From contig CAMYIZ010000057.1 of the NCBI GenBank assembly GCA_947258585.1, forward strand, positions 1 to 64,000: a stretch of 64,000 nt of DNA, read 5' to 3'. This document shows, in pieces, positions 36,713 to 45,140 of the stretch. Under the pieces are notes generated by a model. That model saw only the letters and a list, made by a program, of their open reading frames with translations. It did not search any database and had not been told where the DNA came from. Both the position numbers and the translations under genes were made by a program. The DNA comes from an uncultured Haliea sp. Its GTDB lineage: Bacteria > Pseudomonadota > Gammaproteobacteria > Pseudomonadales > Halieaceae. The first letter of the stretch is position 1, and each line of letters begins with the position of its first letter.

Positions 36713-38452
36713 TCAGCCCTGCTGGCTGCTGATCCAGGCGTCCATGCGCCGCTCCAGCGCGTCAAGCGGGATCGCCCCTGCACCCAGCAAATGGTCGTGG
36801 AAGGCGCGAATGTCGAAACGTTCGCCCAGGGACGACTCCGCGCGCGCTCGCAGCTCCAGAATCTTCAGCTGGCCGATCTTGTAGGCCAGGGCCTGGCCCG
36901 GCCAACCGATGTAGCGGTCGATCTCGTTCACTATATCCGTTTCAGTCTTCGCGGCGTTGGCCCTGAAGTATGCGATCGCCTGCTCGCGACTCCAGCCAAA
37001 ATAATGGATCCCGGTGTCGACCACCAGGCGCACCGCGCGCCACATATCGTAGGTCAGCTGGCCGTAGCGTGAATAGGGGTCCGTATACAGGCCCATGTCG
37101 TACCCCAGGCGCTCGGAGTACAGCCCCCAGCCCTCGACAAAGGCCGTTTCGCCCCCCGTGCTGCGAAACATCGGCAGGCCTTCCAGCTCCTGCGCCAGGG
37201 CGATCTGCAGATGATGGCCGGGAACCGCCTCGTGCACACTGAGCACCTCCATCTCGTACTTCGGCCGCACCTCGGGCCGATGCAGGTTGACGTAGTAATA
37301 CCCTGCGCGGGTACCGTTGGCCGCGGGCCTGTTGTAGTAGGCCGTGGTGGTATCCGGCGCGATGCTGTCGGCAATCGGGCGCACGCCGTAGGGCATACGC
37401 GGCAATTTCCCAAACAGCTTGACCAGCTCCGGATCCAGCCGCTTGGACACCGCCAGATAGCCTTCAAACAGTGCTTCCGGAGTATCGTAGTAAAACTGCG
37501 GGTCAGTGCGCAGGAAATCGTTGAAGGCCTGCAGATCACCGGCAAAGCCAACACTGTCCTTGACCGCCTCCATCTCCGCCAGCAGGCGGGCCACCTCGGC
37601 CTTGCCGACTTCGTGGATGGCCTCGGGTGTCATGTCGGTGGTGGTGAAATGGCGGGCGAGATGGCGGTACAGTTCGTCACCGCCGGGCAGGCTGCCAATA
37701 CCCGGCTGGTCACGGCAGGCCGGCAGGTAGGCGTCACTGAGAAAATCGCGAAACTCCGCCAGTGCCGGGTTGACCCGGACGCGGATCACCTGCGCGGCGC
37801 TGCGCCGCAGCTCCGCCACCTGGGCGGTCGACAGCTCTGGCGGGGCCTTGTGGAAAGGTTTATAGAACGGACTGTCCTCGGGATCCCCCGCCAGCAAACG
37901 GTCGATCTGGGCAGGCACGCGCTCCATGACGATACGGGCCTGGGTCCGCTGCGCCAGCATGCCCTCCTCCAGCAGCTCACGGTACTGCATCAGCAGGTCT
38001 GGCAGCGCCTGCAGGCGCACCAGCCAGGCGCGGTAGTCCTGCTCGCGGACAAAATCGATCTGCTCGGCCAGCGTGTGCAGGTGCTGGGGGCCGGATCGCA
38101 TATTGACCGGCATCAAATGCAGGCCCAGCGCGTGGGCGTCGCGCTCGCCCTGCAACTGCCGCACCAGCATGGCGTGGCTGAGCTGGTCCTGGGTCGACAG
38201 CGCGGCGACGTCCAGCGCGGACAGCTCGGCGAGGAACTCTCCCCGGCGGACATCGCGCGCGATGTGGGCAGCGAGACTCATGTCCTCCCAGCGGTCATTG
38301 GCACTGCTGTCGCCAAGCCGGGTCCGTACCTGGGGGTTCTGTTGCAGATGCCATTGCCAGTGGGCATCGACAATACGCTGGAAATTGTCCGCGGGCGCGG
38401 CGCCGGCGAGCGAGGCGCCCCACAGTAGCAGGGCGAGGATGAATCGGCTCAT
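36713..38452 (-). CDS. DUF885 family protein, probable exported zinc metallopeptidase
   Basis: A 579-aa protein with an N-terminal signal peptide (MSRFILALLLWGASLAGAAPA). The DUF885 hallmark is VHEAVPGHHLQIALA, an HEXXXGHH motif resembling a zinc site, followed by FVEGWGLYSERL with a likely third ligand Glu. The remainder is helical. Family members are periplasmic or lipoprotein peptidase-like enzymes of unknown substrate. CCGGAGG precedes the ATG. A TAGAAT box lies about 40 nt upstream. Confidence 0.85.
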   Translation of the reverse strand: MSRFILALLLWGASLAGAAPADNFQRIVDAHWQWHLQQNPQVRTRLGDSSANDRWEDMSLAAHIARDVRRGEFLAELSALDVAALSTQDQLSHAMLVRQLQGERDAHALGLHLMPVNMRSGPQHLHTLAEQIDFVREQDYRAWLVRLQALPDLLMQYRELLEEGMLAQRTQARIVMERVPAQIDRLLAGDPEDSPFYKPFHKAPPELSTAQVAELRRSAAQVIRVRVNPALAEFRDFLSDAYLPACRDQPGIGSLPGGDELYRHLARHFTTTDMTPEAIHEVGKAEVARLLAEMEAVKDSVGFAGDLQAFNDFLRTDPQFYYDTPEALFEGYLAVSKRLDPELVKLFGKLPRMPYGVRPIADSIAPDTTTAYYNRPAANGTRAGYYYVNLHRPEVRPKYEMEVLSVHEAVPGHHLQIALAQELEGLPMFRSTGGETAFVEGWGLYSERLGYDMGLYTDPYSRYGQLTYDMWRAVRLVVDTGIHYFGWSREQAIAYFRANAAKTETDIVNEIDRYIGWPGQALAYKIGQLKILELRARAESSLGERFDIRAFHDHLLGAGAIPLDALERRMDAWISSQQG

Positions 38453-38491
38453 GGTGGCCTCCGGTTACCAGAAGACCGCCATGATAACGCG

Positions 38492-38497
38492 ATTCTA
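38492..38497 (-). promoter_or_regulatory. Candidate -10 box of the DUF885 gene
   Basis: Minus-strand TAGAAT in the context CTGTAGAATCGCG, 40 nt upstream of the gene at 38452. The -35 would lie inside the end of the neighbouring oxidoreductase gene and is not well conserved. Confidence 0.3.
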
Positions 38498-38513
38498 CAG
38501 GCGTTGCCGGCCC

Positions 38514-39641
38514 TCAGGCCTGGGGCAGGACCAGGTACTTCTCGCCGGTTGCGCGGCGATTGTAGGCAGCGATGGCCTCCAGGCTCAGGGCCTCGGCCAG
38601 GGATACCTTGCTGGTGTAGTGGCTGGCGAAGGTGGTCTTGATCTCCGCCGCGACCCGCGCCCGCATTGCGCCCGCCTTCTGCATCCCGACCTTCTGCAGG
38701 AACAGCGGCAGCAGCCAGCCGCCGATGTTCCAGGAGAAGCCGAAGTTGCGGCTCAGCACCGTCGGCCCCAGGTCGAGGGCACCGTAGATGTAGAGCTGCT
38801 TGAAGGTGTTGGAGCCGTAGCGGTTGTACTCGGTCATCTTGCGGGCGGCTATCGCCTCCATACTGCTGAGGATGGTGCTCCCCAGCTTGCCGCCGCCAAT
38901 CGCGTCGAAGGCCAGCGTGGCATCGGTGGCGTCCAGCGCCGCGAGCAGCTGTTGCTGGAAGTCTGCAGCCTCGGAATTGACCACGTACTTCGCGTCCTGT
39001 GACCGCAACAGCGCCTCCTGTTCTTCCTTGCGCACGATATTGACCAGCGGGATGCCATCGGCGATACAGAGCCGGTTGAGCATCTGCCCGAGGTTGGAAG
39101 CCGCCGCCGTATGCACCAGCGCACCGTGCTGCTCCAGGTGCAAGGTCTCCACCATACCCAGTGCCGTCATCGGGTTCACGAAGCAGGAGGCCCCCTCCTC
39201 GGCACTGGTGTCGTCATTGAGCACCAGGCAAGCCTGAGCGCTGACACAGCGGTACTGGCCGAACATCTCACCGCCAAACACGCCCACAGTCTTGCCCAGC
39301 AGGGCCTGGGCGGCTGCGGAGCTGCCGGCCTCGATCACCCGGCCCGCGCCCTCGTTGCCTGCGGGCAGGGCCTGGTCAACCCGCGCCTGGACAATTGCCA
39401 TGGCCCGGGCGGGAATGTCTGCGGTCACCACCGGGCGTTCCGGGGTACCACTCACCCGCGCTGTGCTCATGTCGGCGGGGCCGAACAGCAGCGCCAGATC
39501 AGAGGGATTGATCGGCGCCGCCTCAACCTGCACCAGTACCTCGTCCGGTCCGGGCTTTGGAACAGGGGTGTCCTCGAGCCACAGGGTCAGGGTGTTGTCT
39601 GCATTGACCCGCGTGCGCAACTGCAATCCGCTGTCTGCCAT
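38514..39641 (-). CDS. Medium-chain dehydrogenase/reductase family oxidoreductase (zinc-free type)
   Basis: NADPH-dependent quinone/enoyl reductase-like protein, 375 aa. The N-terminal GroES-like half (VLVQVEAAPINPSDLALLFG) and Rossmann half (GALVHTAAASNLGQMLNRL) are present. The catalytic zinc cysteine/histidine set and structural cysteines are absent, which places it in the zinc-independent branch. An insertion around 55-85 (TARVSGTPERPVVTADIPAR) is unusual compared with standard quinone reductases. GAGGAAA precedes the ATG. Divergent from ptsP. Substrate not determinable. Confidence 0.8.
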   Translation of the reverse strand: MADSGLQLRTRVNADNTLTLWLEDTPVPKPGPDEVLVQVEAAPINPSDLALLFGPADMSTARVSGTPERPVVTADIPARAMAIVQARVDQALPAGNEGAGRVIEAGSSAAAQALLGKTVGVFGGEMFGQYRCVSAQACLVLNDDTSAEEGASCFVNPMTALGMVETLHLEQHGALVHTAAASNLGQMLNRLCIADGIPLVNIVRKEEQEALLRSQDAKYVVNSEAADFQQQLLAALDATDATLAFDAIGGGKLGSTILSSMEAIAARKMTEYNRYGSNTFKQLYIYGALDLGPTVLSRNFGFSWNIGGWLLPLFLQKVGMQKAGAMRARVAAEIKTTFASHYTSKVSLAEALSLEAIAAYNRRATGEKYLVLPQA

Positions 39642-39748
39642 GATGGTTTCCTCTCTCAGTGTACTGGCAAGGGGATGCCACTATAGCGGATACTAGCTGC
39701 CTGCGCCGCCCCCGATTACCGCGCCAGTACAGAACCGGAAACCAGTTG

Positions 39749-41992
39749 ATGAACACACTGCAGGAACTGACCCGCATCGTGCAGGCCGCTGCCCAGGCGG
39801 ACCAGACCGAAGATCAGGTCAAGCTCATTGTGGAGGCCATCCACCGCGCCATCCGCGTGGACGTGTGCAGCCTGTATATCGCCGCGGCCGATGGCACCAT
39901 GGCACTGGTAGCCAGCCGTGGCCTGGACCCGCAAGCTGTTGGCTACAGCCGCCTGGCACCGGGCCGTGGCCTGGTCGGCCGTGTGGCCCAGAGCCGGCAC
40001 CCCATCAATGTCGCCGACGCCGCTTCCCACCCGGATTTCTGCTATCTCGCGGAAACCCGGGAAGACGAGTTCCGCAGTTTTTGCGGCGTGCCGGTAGTGC
40101 GCGCGGGTGCGGTCATCGGTGTGCTGGTGGTGCAGTCCCGGGAGGGACGGGTGATGTCCGCCGACGAACAGGCCTTCCTGGTCACCCTCTCGACGCAGCT
40201 GGCCCTGGTGTTGCCGCCGGAACCGCTGGCCGCGCATACGCCGGCCAATACCCTGCGCCGCGTGCGCGGGGTCAAGGGCGCTCCGGGCACCGGCATAGGC
40301 AGCGCCTGGCTGTGTGAAACCGTGGACCTGTACGCGGTTCCCGATCGCCCCTGCGAAGATCCCGCGGCGACCATTGACGAATGGCACCGGCTGCTGGCCA
40401 AGGTCAGCGCCGATATGGACAAGGAGCGCGAGGCTCTGGGGGAGCAACTCTCCGACGGCGTCGGGGCCGTATTTACCGCCTACCAGATGCTGCTCAACGA
40501 TCCCGGTCTGCGCACCGGCGTGGAGCAGGCGATCGCCCAGGGCCAGTGGCTGCCGGGCGCCCTGCGCCAGGTCGTGCACCACTACGCCGAGGTCTTTCTG
40601 GCGATGGAGGATCCCTACCTGCGCGCGCGCAACGAGGACCTGCACCACCTCGGAAACAAGCTTTACCAGAGCTGGAGCGGCGCACCCGAAAACACCCCCG
40701 CCGACGACCACGGCCCCCTGGTGCTGATCGGTGCCAAGGTCAGCGTCTCCGATATCGCGGCCTGCGACCCGCAGCGACTGGCAGGCATCGTGTGTTACGA
40801 GGGTTCCAGCCTGTCCCACACGGCGGTGCTGGCCAATGCCCTGGGCGTTCCGGCAGTGATGGGAACCGGCAAGCTGAAAGGCATCGACAACGGCAGCCCA
40901 CTGATTGTCGACGGCAATACCGGCCAGGTCATTCTCTTCCCCAGTCCCTCGGTACGGCTGGAATTCGAACGCCTGCAACGCGCAGAACAGGCCCTGAAAG
41001 GCGAGCTGGCGGGGCTGCGCGACCAGCCCGCCACGACCACCGACGGCGAACGCGTGCGCCTGCTGGCCAACACCGGGCTACTGGCGGACATCTCGCCCGG
41101 GTTGGCCAACGGCGCCGAGGGTATCGGCCTGTACCGTACGGAAATGCCGTTCATGGTCAGCGAGTCTTTCCCGTCGGAGGACGAGCAGTTGCATATCTAC
41201 CGCCAGGTGCTGGCGGCGTACCGCGGCCGCCCGGTGTACATGCGCATCCTCGACATCGGCGGCGACAAGCCCCTGCCCTACTTTCCCATCCACGAGGAAA
41301 ACCCGGCCCTGGGCTGGCGCGGCATCCGCTTCTGCCTGGACAACAGCTCGCTGCTGATGACGCAGGTAAGGGCCATGCTGCGGGCCGCCGCGGATGGCGA
41401 TGAACTGCACATCCTGCTGCCCATGGTCAGCAATACCGGCGAGATCAACGCATTTCACAGCGTGCTGCAGGATGCCCTGCAGCAGTTGCAGGAGGAAGGC
41501 ATCGCGGTGCGCCGGCCGCAGGTGGGCATCATGGTGGAAGTGCCGGCGGCGATCTCCCTGCTTCCGGCCTGGGCGCCAAAACTGGACTTTGTCTCCATCG
41601 GTTCCAACGACCTGAGCCAGTACCTGCTGGCCCTGGACCGCAACAACCCCCGGGTCGCCGGCGCCTACGACCACATCCATCCGGCGGTGCTGCAGGAAAT
41701 CGCCCGTATCACGGCGACCGCGAGAGACGCACAACTACCGCTGAGCCTGTGCGGCGAGATGGCTTCAGACCCCGCAGCGGTGGTTTTTTTGCTCGGTATC
41801 GGCATTCGCAAACTCAGCATGAGCGCATCCAAGTTGCCGCGCATCAAATGGCTGCTGCGCTCCATGGCGGCCTCGGATGCCGCCGACCTCGCCCAGCAGG
41901 CCCTCACCCTGGACAACAGTGCAGACATCCGTCACCTGCTGGAGGGCGCTTTGCACCAGCGCGGTCTCGGCCGCCTGCTCGGCAGCGAGTGA
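39749..41992 (+). CDS. ptsP: Phosphoenolpyruvate-protein phosphotransferase PtsP (enzyme I-Ntr)
   Basis: First enzyme of the nitrogen phosphotransferase system; transfers phosphate from PEP to NPr. The 747-aa protein has an N-terminal GAF domain (about 1-165; FRSFCGVPVVRAGAVIGVLVVQ), the PTS EI N-domain, the phosphorylated His357 in GSSLSHTAVLAN and the PEP-binding TIM-barrel ending in LSLCGEMASDP. ATG at 39749 matches the family; the frame is open 30 codons further upstream. GAF sensing of glutamine/2-oxoglutarate is known in the family. No rppH or NPr gene is adjacent. Confidence 0.94.
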   Translation: MNTLQELTRIVQAAAQADQTEDQVKLIVEAIHRAIRVDVCSLYIAAADGTMALVASRGLDPQAVGYSRLAPGRGLVGRVAQSRHPINVADAASHPDFCYLAETREDEFRSFCGVPVVRAGAVIGVLVVQSREGRVMSADEQAFLVTLSTQLALVLPPEPLAAHTPANTLRRVRGVKGAPGTGIGSAWLCETVDLYAVPDRPCEDPAATIDEWHRLLAKVSADMDKEREALGEQLSDGVGAVFTAYQMLLNDPGLRTGVEQAIAQGQWLPGALRQVVHHYAEVFLAMEDPYLRARNEDLHHLGNKLYQSWSGAPENTPADDHGPLVLIGAKVSVSDIAACDPQRLAGIVCYEGSSLSHTAVLANALGVPAVMGTGKLKGIDNGSPLIVDGNTGQVILFPSPSVRLEFERLQRAEQALKGELAGLRDQPATTTDGERVRLLANTGLLADISPGLANGAEGIGLYRTEMPFMVSESFPSEDEQLHIYRQVLAAYRGRPVYMRILDIGGDKPLPYFPIHEENPALGWRGIRFCLDNSSLLMTQVRAMLRAAADGDELHILLPMVSNTGEINAFHSVLQDALQQLQEEGIAVRRPQVGIMVEVPAAISLLPAWAPKLDFVSIGSNDLSQYLLALDRNNPRVAGAYDHIHPAVLQEIARITATARDAQLPLSLCGEMASDPAAVVFLLGIGIRKLSMSASKLPRIKWLLRSMAASDAADLAQQALTLDNSADIRHLLEGALHQRGLGRLLGSE

Positions 41993-42030
41993 TATACTCG
42001 CGCGATCACCTTTGCCAACTGGATTGCAGC

Positions 42031-42912
42031 ATGACCGCACTGGACAAGGACAACCAGCCCCTGCAGGGCGAACGCCTGCAGCGCCATATTGAGCGCGCCC
42101 TCGCGGTAACGGACATTCCCCGCAATCGGGATGTGGAGATCGCCTGGCAGCTGGTGCAGCGGCTGTTCCGGCCCGTGGTCCAGGGCGTGGACAACATTCC
42201 CCCTGAGCCCTGCCTGTTTGTTGGCAACCACAGCCTGTTTGCCCTGGACGGCCTGGTCGTCGCCACCGTCATGCAGCAGCAATATGGCCGCTTCCTGCGG
42301 CCGCTGGGCGACAAGTTCCTGTTTACCCACCCCAGGCTGGAAAAAGCGCTGCTGGCCCGCGGGGCGGTCATGGGGCATCCCGCCGTCTGCAGCGCCCTGA
42401 TGGCCGACGGCCGCGACCTGCTGGTCTTTCCCGGGGGCGCCCACGAGGCGGTCAAGCCCAACCGCCAGCGCTACCAATTGCAGTGGAAGAAGCGCTACGG
42501 TTTCATTCGCATGGCCGCGGAGCACGGCTATACCATTGTGCCCTTCGGTATTGTCGGCCCGGACGAGTTCTACAGCCACCTGATCGAAAGCGAGGACCTG
42601 CCCGACTCACTGCCGGGGCGCCTGCTGCGCCGGTTCGGCCTGCTTACCGACGATACCCGCCCCGACGCCCTGCCGCCGCTGCCGCTGGGAGCGCTGGGCA
42701 CCCTGCTGCCCAAGCCCCAGCGCTGCTACCTGGGATTCGGTCAGCCAGTGCGCATGGCCCGGGTCGGCAAGCGCCCGCCGGGCAAGGTACAACAGCAAAA
42801 GATCCGCGCACAGCTTGCCGGGGAAATCGAGGAGCAGCTGCGGCAGCTGTTGCTGTTGCGGGAGCAGCAGCGCCGGGAAGACAGTTTGTTGCGCCGCATC
42901 CTCACGCTGTGA
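42031..42912 (+). CDS. Lysophospholipid acyltransferase (LPLAT) family protein
   Basis: Membrane-associated acyltransferase, 293 aa. It has the catalytic FVGNHSLFALDG (HX4D motif, near residue 69) and a block III-like LLVFPGGAHEAVKP, in the form seen in the LPLAT branch related to diacylglycerol acyltransferases and TMEM68. The C-terminus is rich in Gln/Leu/Arg and may be amphipathic. It begins 38 nt after ptsP on the same strand. Acyl donor and acceptor are unknown. Confidence 0.85.
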   Translation: MTALDKDNQPLQGERLQRHIERALAVTDIPRNRDVEIAWQLVQRLFRPVVQGVDNIPPEPCLFVGNHSLFALDGLVVATVMQQQYGRFLRPLGDKFLFTHPRLEKALLARGAVMGHPAVCSALMADGRDLLVFPGGAHEAVKPNRQRYQLQWKKRYGFIRMAAEHGYTIVPFGIVGPDEFYSHLIESEDLPDSLPGRLLRRFGLLTDDTRPDALPPLPLGALGTLLPKPQRCYLGFGQPVRMARVGKRPPGKVQQQKIRAQLAGEIEEQLRQLLLLREQQRREDSLLRRILTL

Positions 42913-42931
42913 GGAACAGGCCCGGGAGGAC

Positions 42932-44293
42932 CTATTCCGCCATCACCCGGGCCAGCCGCGAGGGCTTGCGCCAGGTGTGACCCAGCAGGCGACGCAGGTA
43001 GATGACAGCCAAAATCAGCAGCATGGCGACAAAGCCCCACCAGCTCGCCAGCGGCCCCACCCCCAGCGGCTTGATCATGATGTACTGGCTGACCAGCATC
43101 AGCACGTGCAGGCTCATCGAGGTGTTCATCAGCCAACGGGTATCCCCCGCGCCCCGCAGCACCCCGCTACAGATCAGGATGACCGCGTCCGCCAGCACAT
43201 AGGTGGCCATACCCAGCATCATGCGGCTGCCCAACTGGGCGATCTCGCTAAAATCCTGCTCCGGCGTAGAGAACACCATGATCAGTTCCAGCCGGAACAC
43301 GATGAAAAACACCGCCAGCACCAGCGAGTAGCCCAGCGCAATCACAAAGCCCGCGGCAATCACCTGGTTGGTGCGGCTCATGTCGCCGGCGCCCACATAG
43401 CGGCCGATCAGGCTGGTGACCGCGATATTGAGACCAATCAGCGGAACATAGTTCAGCATGTCCCAGTTGAAGACGATGGCCATGGCCGCGCCCTGTGCCA
43501 CGCCGTAGGACTGGAACAGCAGCAAAAAGAAGTTGAAGGTCGCCGCGCCGACAAAGGTCTCGAAGCCCGAAGGCAGGCCCAGCCGCACATAGCGGCGCAG
43601 GATACCGCCGTCGTAGCCAAAGGAATCCCGCACCCGGAATAGCTCGCGATGAAAGCGGTTGAAGTAGAACAGCGCGTAGATCCCGATGCTGAAGCCGGTG
43701 GCGATCACCGTGCCCAGCGCCGCACCGCGAATACCCAGTTCCGGGAATCCGAACTTGCCAAAGATCAGCACCCAGCTCAGGGGTATGTTCAGCAGCACGC
43801 CCAGGGTATCGGTGATCATGACCACCCGGGTGCGGCCGATACCACAGAAATAGGCCGCCGCGCAGGCTTTCACCAGGGTGAAAAAGCCGCCGGCCATCAT
43901 CACGTAGTAGTACTGCCGCTCCAGCACCACCTGCTCGGGCGGGTGCCCCATCACCGCAAACAGCCCGCCCATCAGCCACGCGATCACCAGCAGCAGGGGC
44001 TGGCAGGCCAGGGCCATCAGGACACCCTGGGTCAGCACCCGCGGGCACTTTTCCATCTTGCCGGAGCCGTAGTACTGGGCCACCAGCGCCGTGGCATAGG
44101 ACATGACTCCCAGGAACAGGGAAAGGCTGACAAAGAAGGTCACGCCGCCGCCGAGGGCCGAGGCAATGTGCAGGGCGTCGATTCGCGACAGGAACAGGCG
44201 ATCGGTGAACACCATCAGGGCGAACGCGCTCTGTGACACCACCATCGGCAGTGCCAGACGAAACAGCTCGCGCGTTTGCCCGGTGCTGAGCAT
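42932..44293 (-). CDS. MATE family multidrug/metabolite efflux transporter
   Basis: Inner-membrane antiporter with about 12 transmembrane helices arranged as two homologous halves. Characteristic segments are RLALPMVVSQSAFALMVFTDRLFLSRID (N-half) and RLGLPSGFETFVGAATFNFFLLLF (C-half), with VLRGAGDTRWLM near the end. 453 aa from the ATG at 44291-44293, with GGAGAGG just upstream; a GTG four codons earlier is possible. The mRNA leader from a TATAAT box is about 80 nt long and holds two alternative hairpins. Substrate unknown. Confidence 0.9.
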   Translation of the reverse strand: MLSTGQTRELFRLALPMVVSQSAFALMVFTDRLFLSRIDALHIASALGGGVTFFVSLSLFLGVMSYATALVAQYYGSGKMEKCPRVLTQGVLMALACQPLLLVIAWLMGGLFAVMGHPPEQVVLERQYYYVMMAGGFFTLVKACAAAYFCGIGRTRVVMITDTLGVLLNIPLSWVLIFGKFGFPELGIRGAALGTVIATGFSIGIYALFYFNRFHRELFRVRDSFGYDGGILRRYVRLGLPSGFETFVGAATFNFFLLLFQSYGVAQGAAMAIVFNWDMLNYVPLIGLNIAVTSLIGRYVGAGDMSRTNQVIAAGFVIALGYSLVLAVFFIVFRLELIMVFSTPEQDFSEIAQLGSRMMLGMATYVLADAVILICSGVLRGAGDTRWLMNTSMSLHVLMLVSQYIMIKPLGVGPLASWWGFVAMLLILAVIYLRRLLGHTWRKPSRLARVMAE

Positions 44294-44324
44294 CACCCTC
44301 TCCACAAATGTGCACCAATAACCG

Positions 44325-44387
44325 CCGTCGCCCCAAACGACGGTAGGGGCGAAATCGGCGGGGCGGAAAAATCAGGCGCGCATTATA
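44325..44387 (-). promoter_or_regulatory. MATE gene promoter -10 box and structured leader
   Basis: Minus-strand TATAAT at 44382-44387. The leader contains CCGTCG/CGACGG arms (44338-44343 and 44325-44330) around a 7-nt loop. An alternative, overlapping pairing CGCCCC/GGGGCG uses part of the same strand. The two stems cannot coexist. The -35 is weak. Confidence 0.4.
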
Positions 44388-44489
44388 GGCCGAAGCGGTT
44401 AAAACGCCAGTGCGGGCGGTCCGGGCTGAGACAAAATGCAGGAACCCTGCGATGAATGCCCCGTGGCTGGGTTGCCAGGGGGCAGCATG

Positions 44490-45014
44490 TCAACGCCTGG
44501 CGATCCCCAGCTCAGCGAGTGTCGCCGCCATATCCTGGGCGGCGGTGGCGGGCTGCACCGAGGTGTCAATCTTCACAATCGTGCCGTCGATACCGATGTA
44601 GAAAGTATGGCGTTTGGCGAAGCCCATGCCCGCCAACACGCCGTAGGCCTCGGCAACGGTCTTGTCCGGGTCGCTGAGCAGGGGGAAGTCGGCCCCGGTC
44701 TCCTCAGCGAAGCGCTTGTTTTCAGCCAGAGGGTCCACGCTCGCCATGAAATAAGTGACGTCGTAGCCGCGGATCAGGTGACCGTTCTCCGCCAGGGACT
44801 TGCACTCAACGGTGCAGCCGGAGGTGAAGGCGCGGGGATACCAGGCCAGCACCACCGCCTGCTTGCCGCGAAAATCCGCGAGCGAGTAGGTTTTACCGTC
44901 ACTGGCGGCGAGGGTGAACTCCGGGGCTGCATCACCCACCTTGAGTTCGGCCGCGATGGCGGGCAGCGCCAGCGCGAGGGACAGCAACAGGGTCAGGGAT
45001 CGAATCATTGACAT
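44490..45014 (-). CDS. Exported peroxiredoxin (AhpC/TSA, Bcp-like)
   Basis: Thiol peroxidase expected in the periplasm. The 174-aa protein has a signal peptide (about 1-22, [11 protein letters not shown]), then [20 protein letters not shown] and the peroxidatic site [16 protein letters not shown] with Cys67 and a second Cys71 four residues on. In E. coli Bcp the spacing is five, so this belongs to a related subgroup. ATG at 45012-45014 follows GGAG by 6 nt. It would complement the cytoplasmic rubrerythrin and the exported MsrAB elsewhere in the window. Its electron donor is unknown. Confidence 0.88.
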   Translation of the reverse strand: MSMIRSLTLLLSLALALPAIAAELKVGDAAPEFTLAASDGKTYSLADFRGKQAVVLAWYPRAFTSGCTVECKSLAENGHLIRGYDVTYFMASVDPLAENKRFAEETGADFPLLSDPDKTVAEAYGVLAGMGFAKRHTFYIGIDGTIVKIDTSVQPATAAQDMAATLAELGIARR

Positions 45015-45140
45015 GGACAACTCCGGAATTCAGCTGGCGCCCGGTTCACTGCCGGGCGGGTACATAGTAAGGTACGTCGCTTCTGCCGCCTGGATCACTT
45101 TCGGCCACATAATCGCCACACCACCCCCGCAGTGTAACCG

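Noticed and set aside
39665-39680. TGGCA-N6-TGCCA upstream of ptsP considered as a second sigma54 promoter
   Set aside because: The GG and GC elements are not 10 bp apart; only a short inverted repeat remains.
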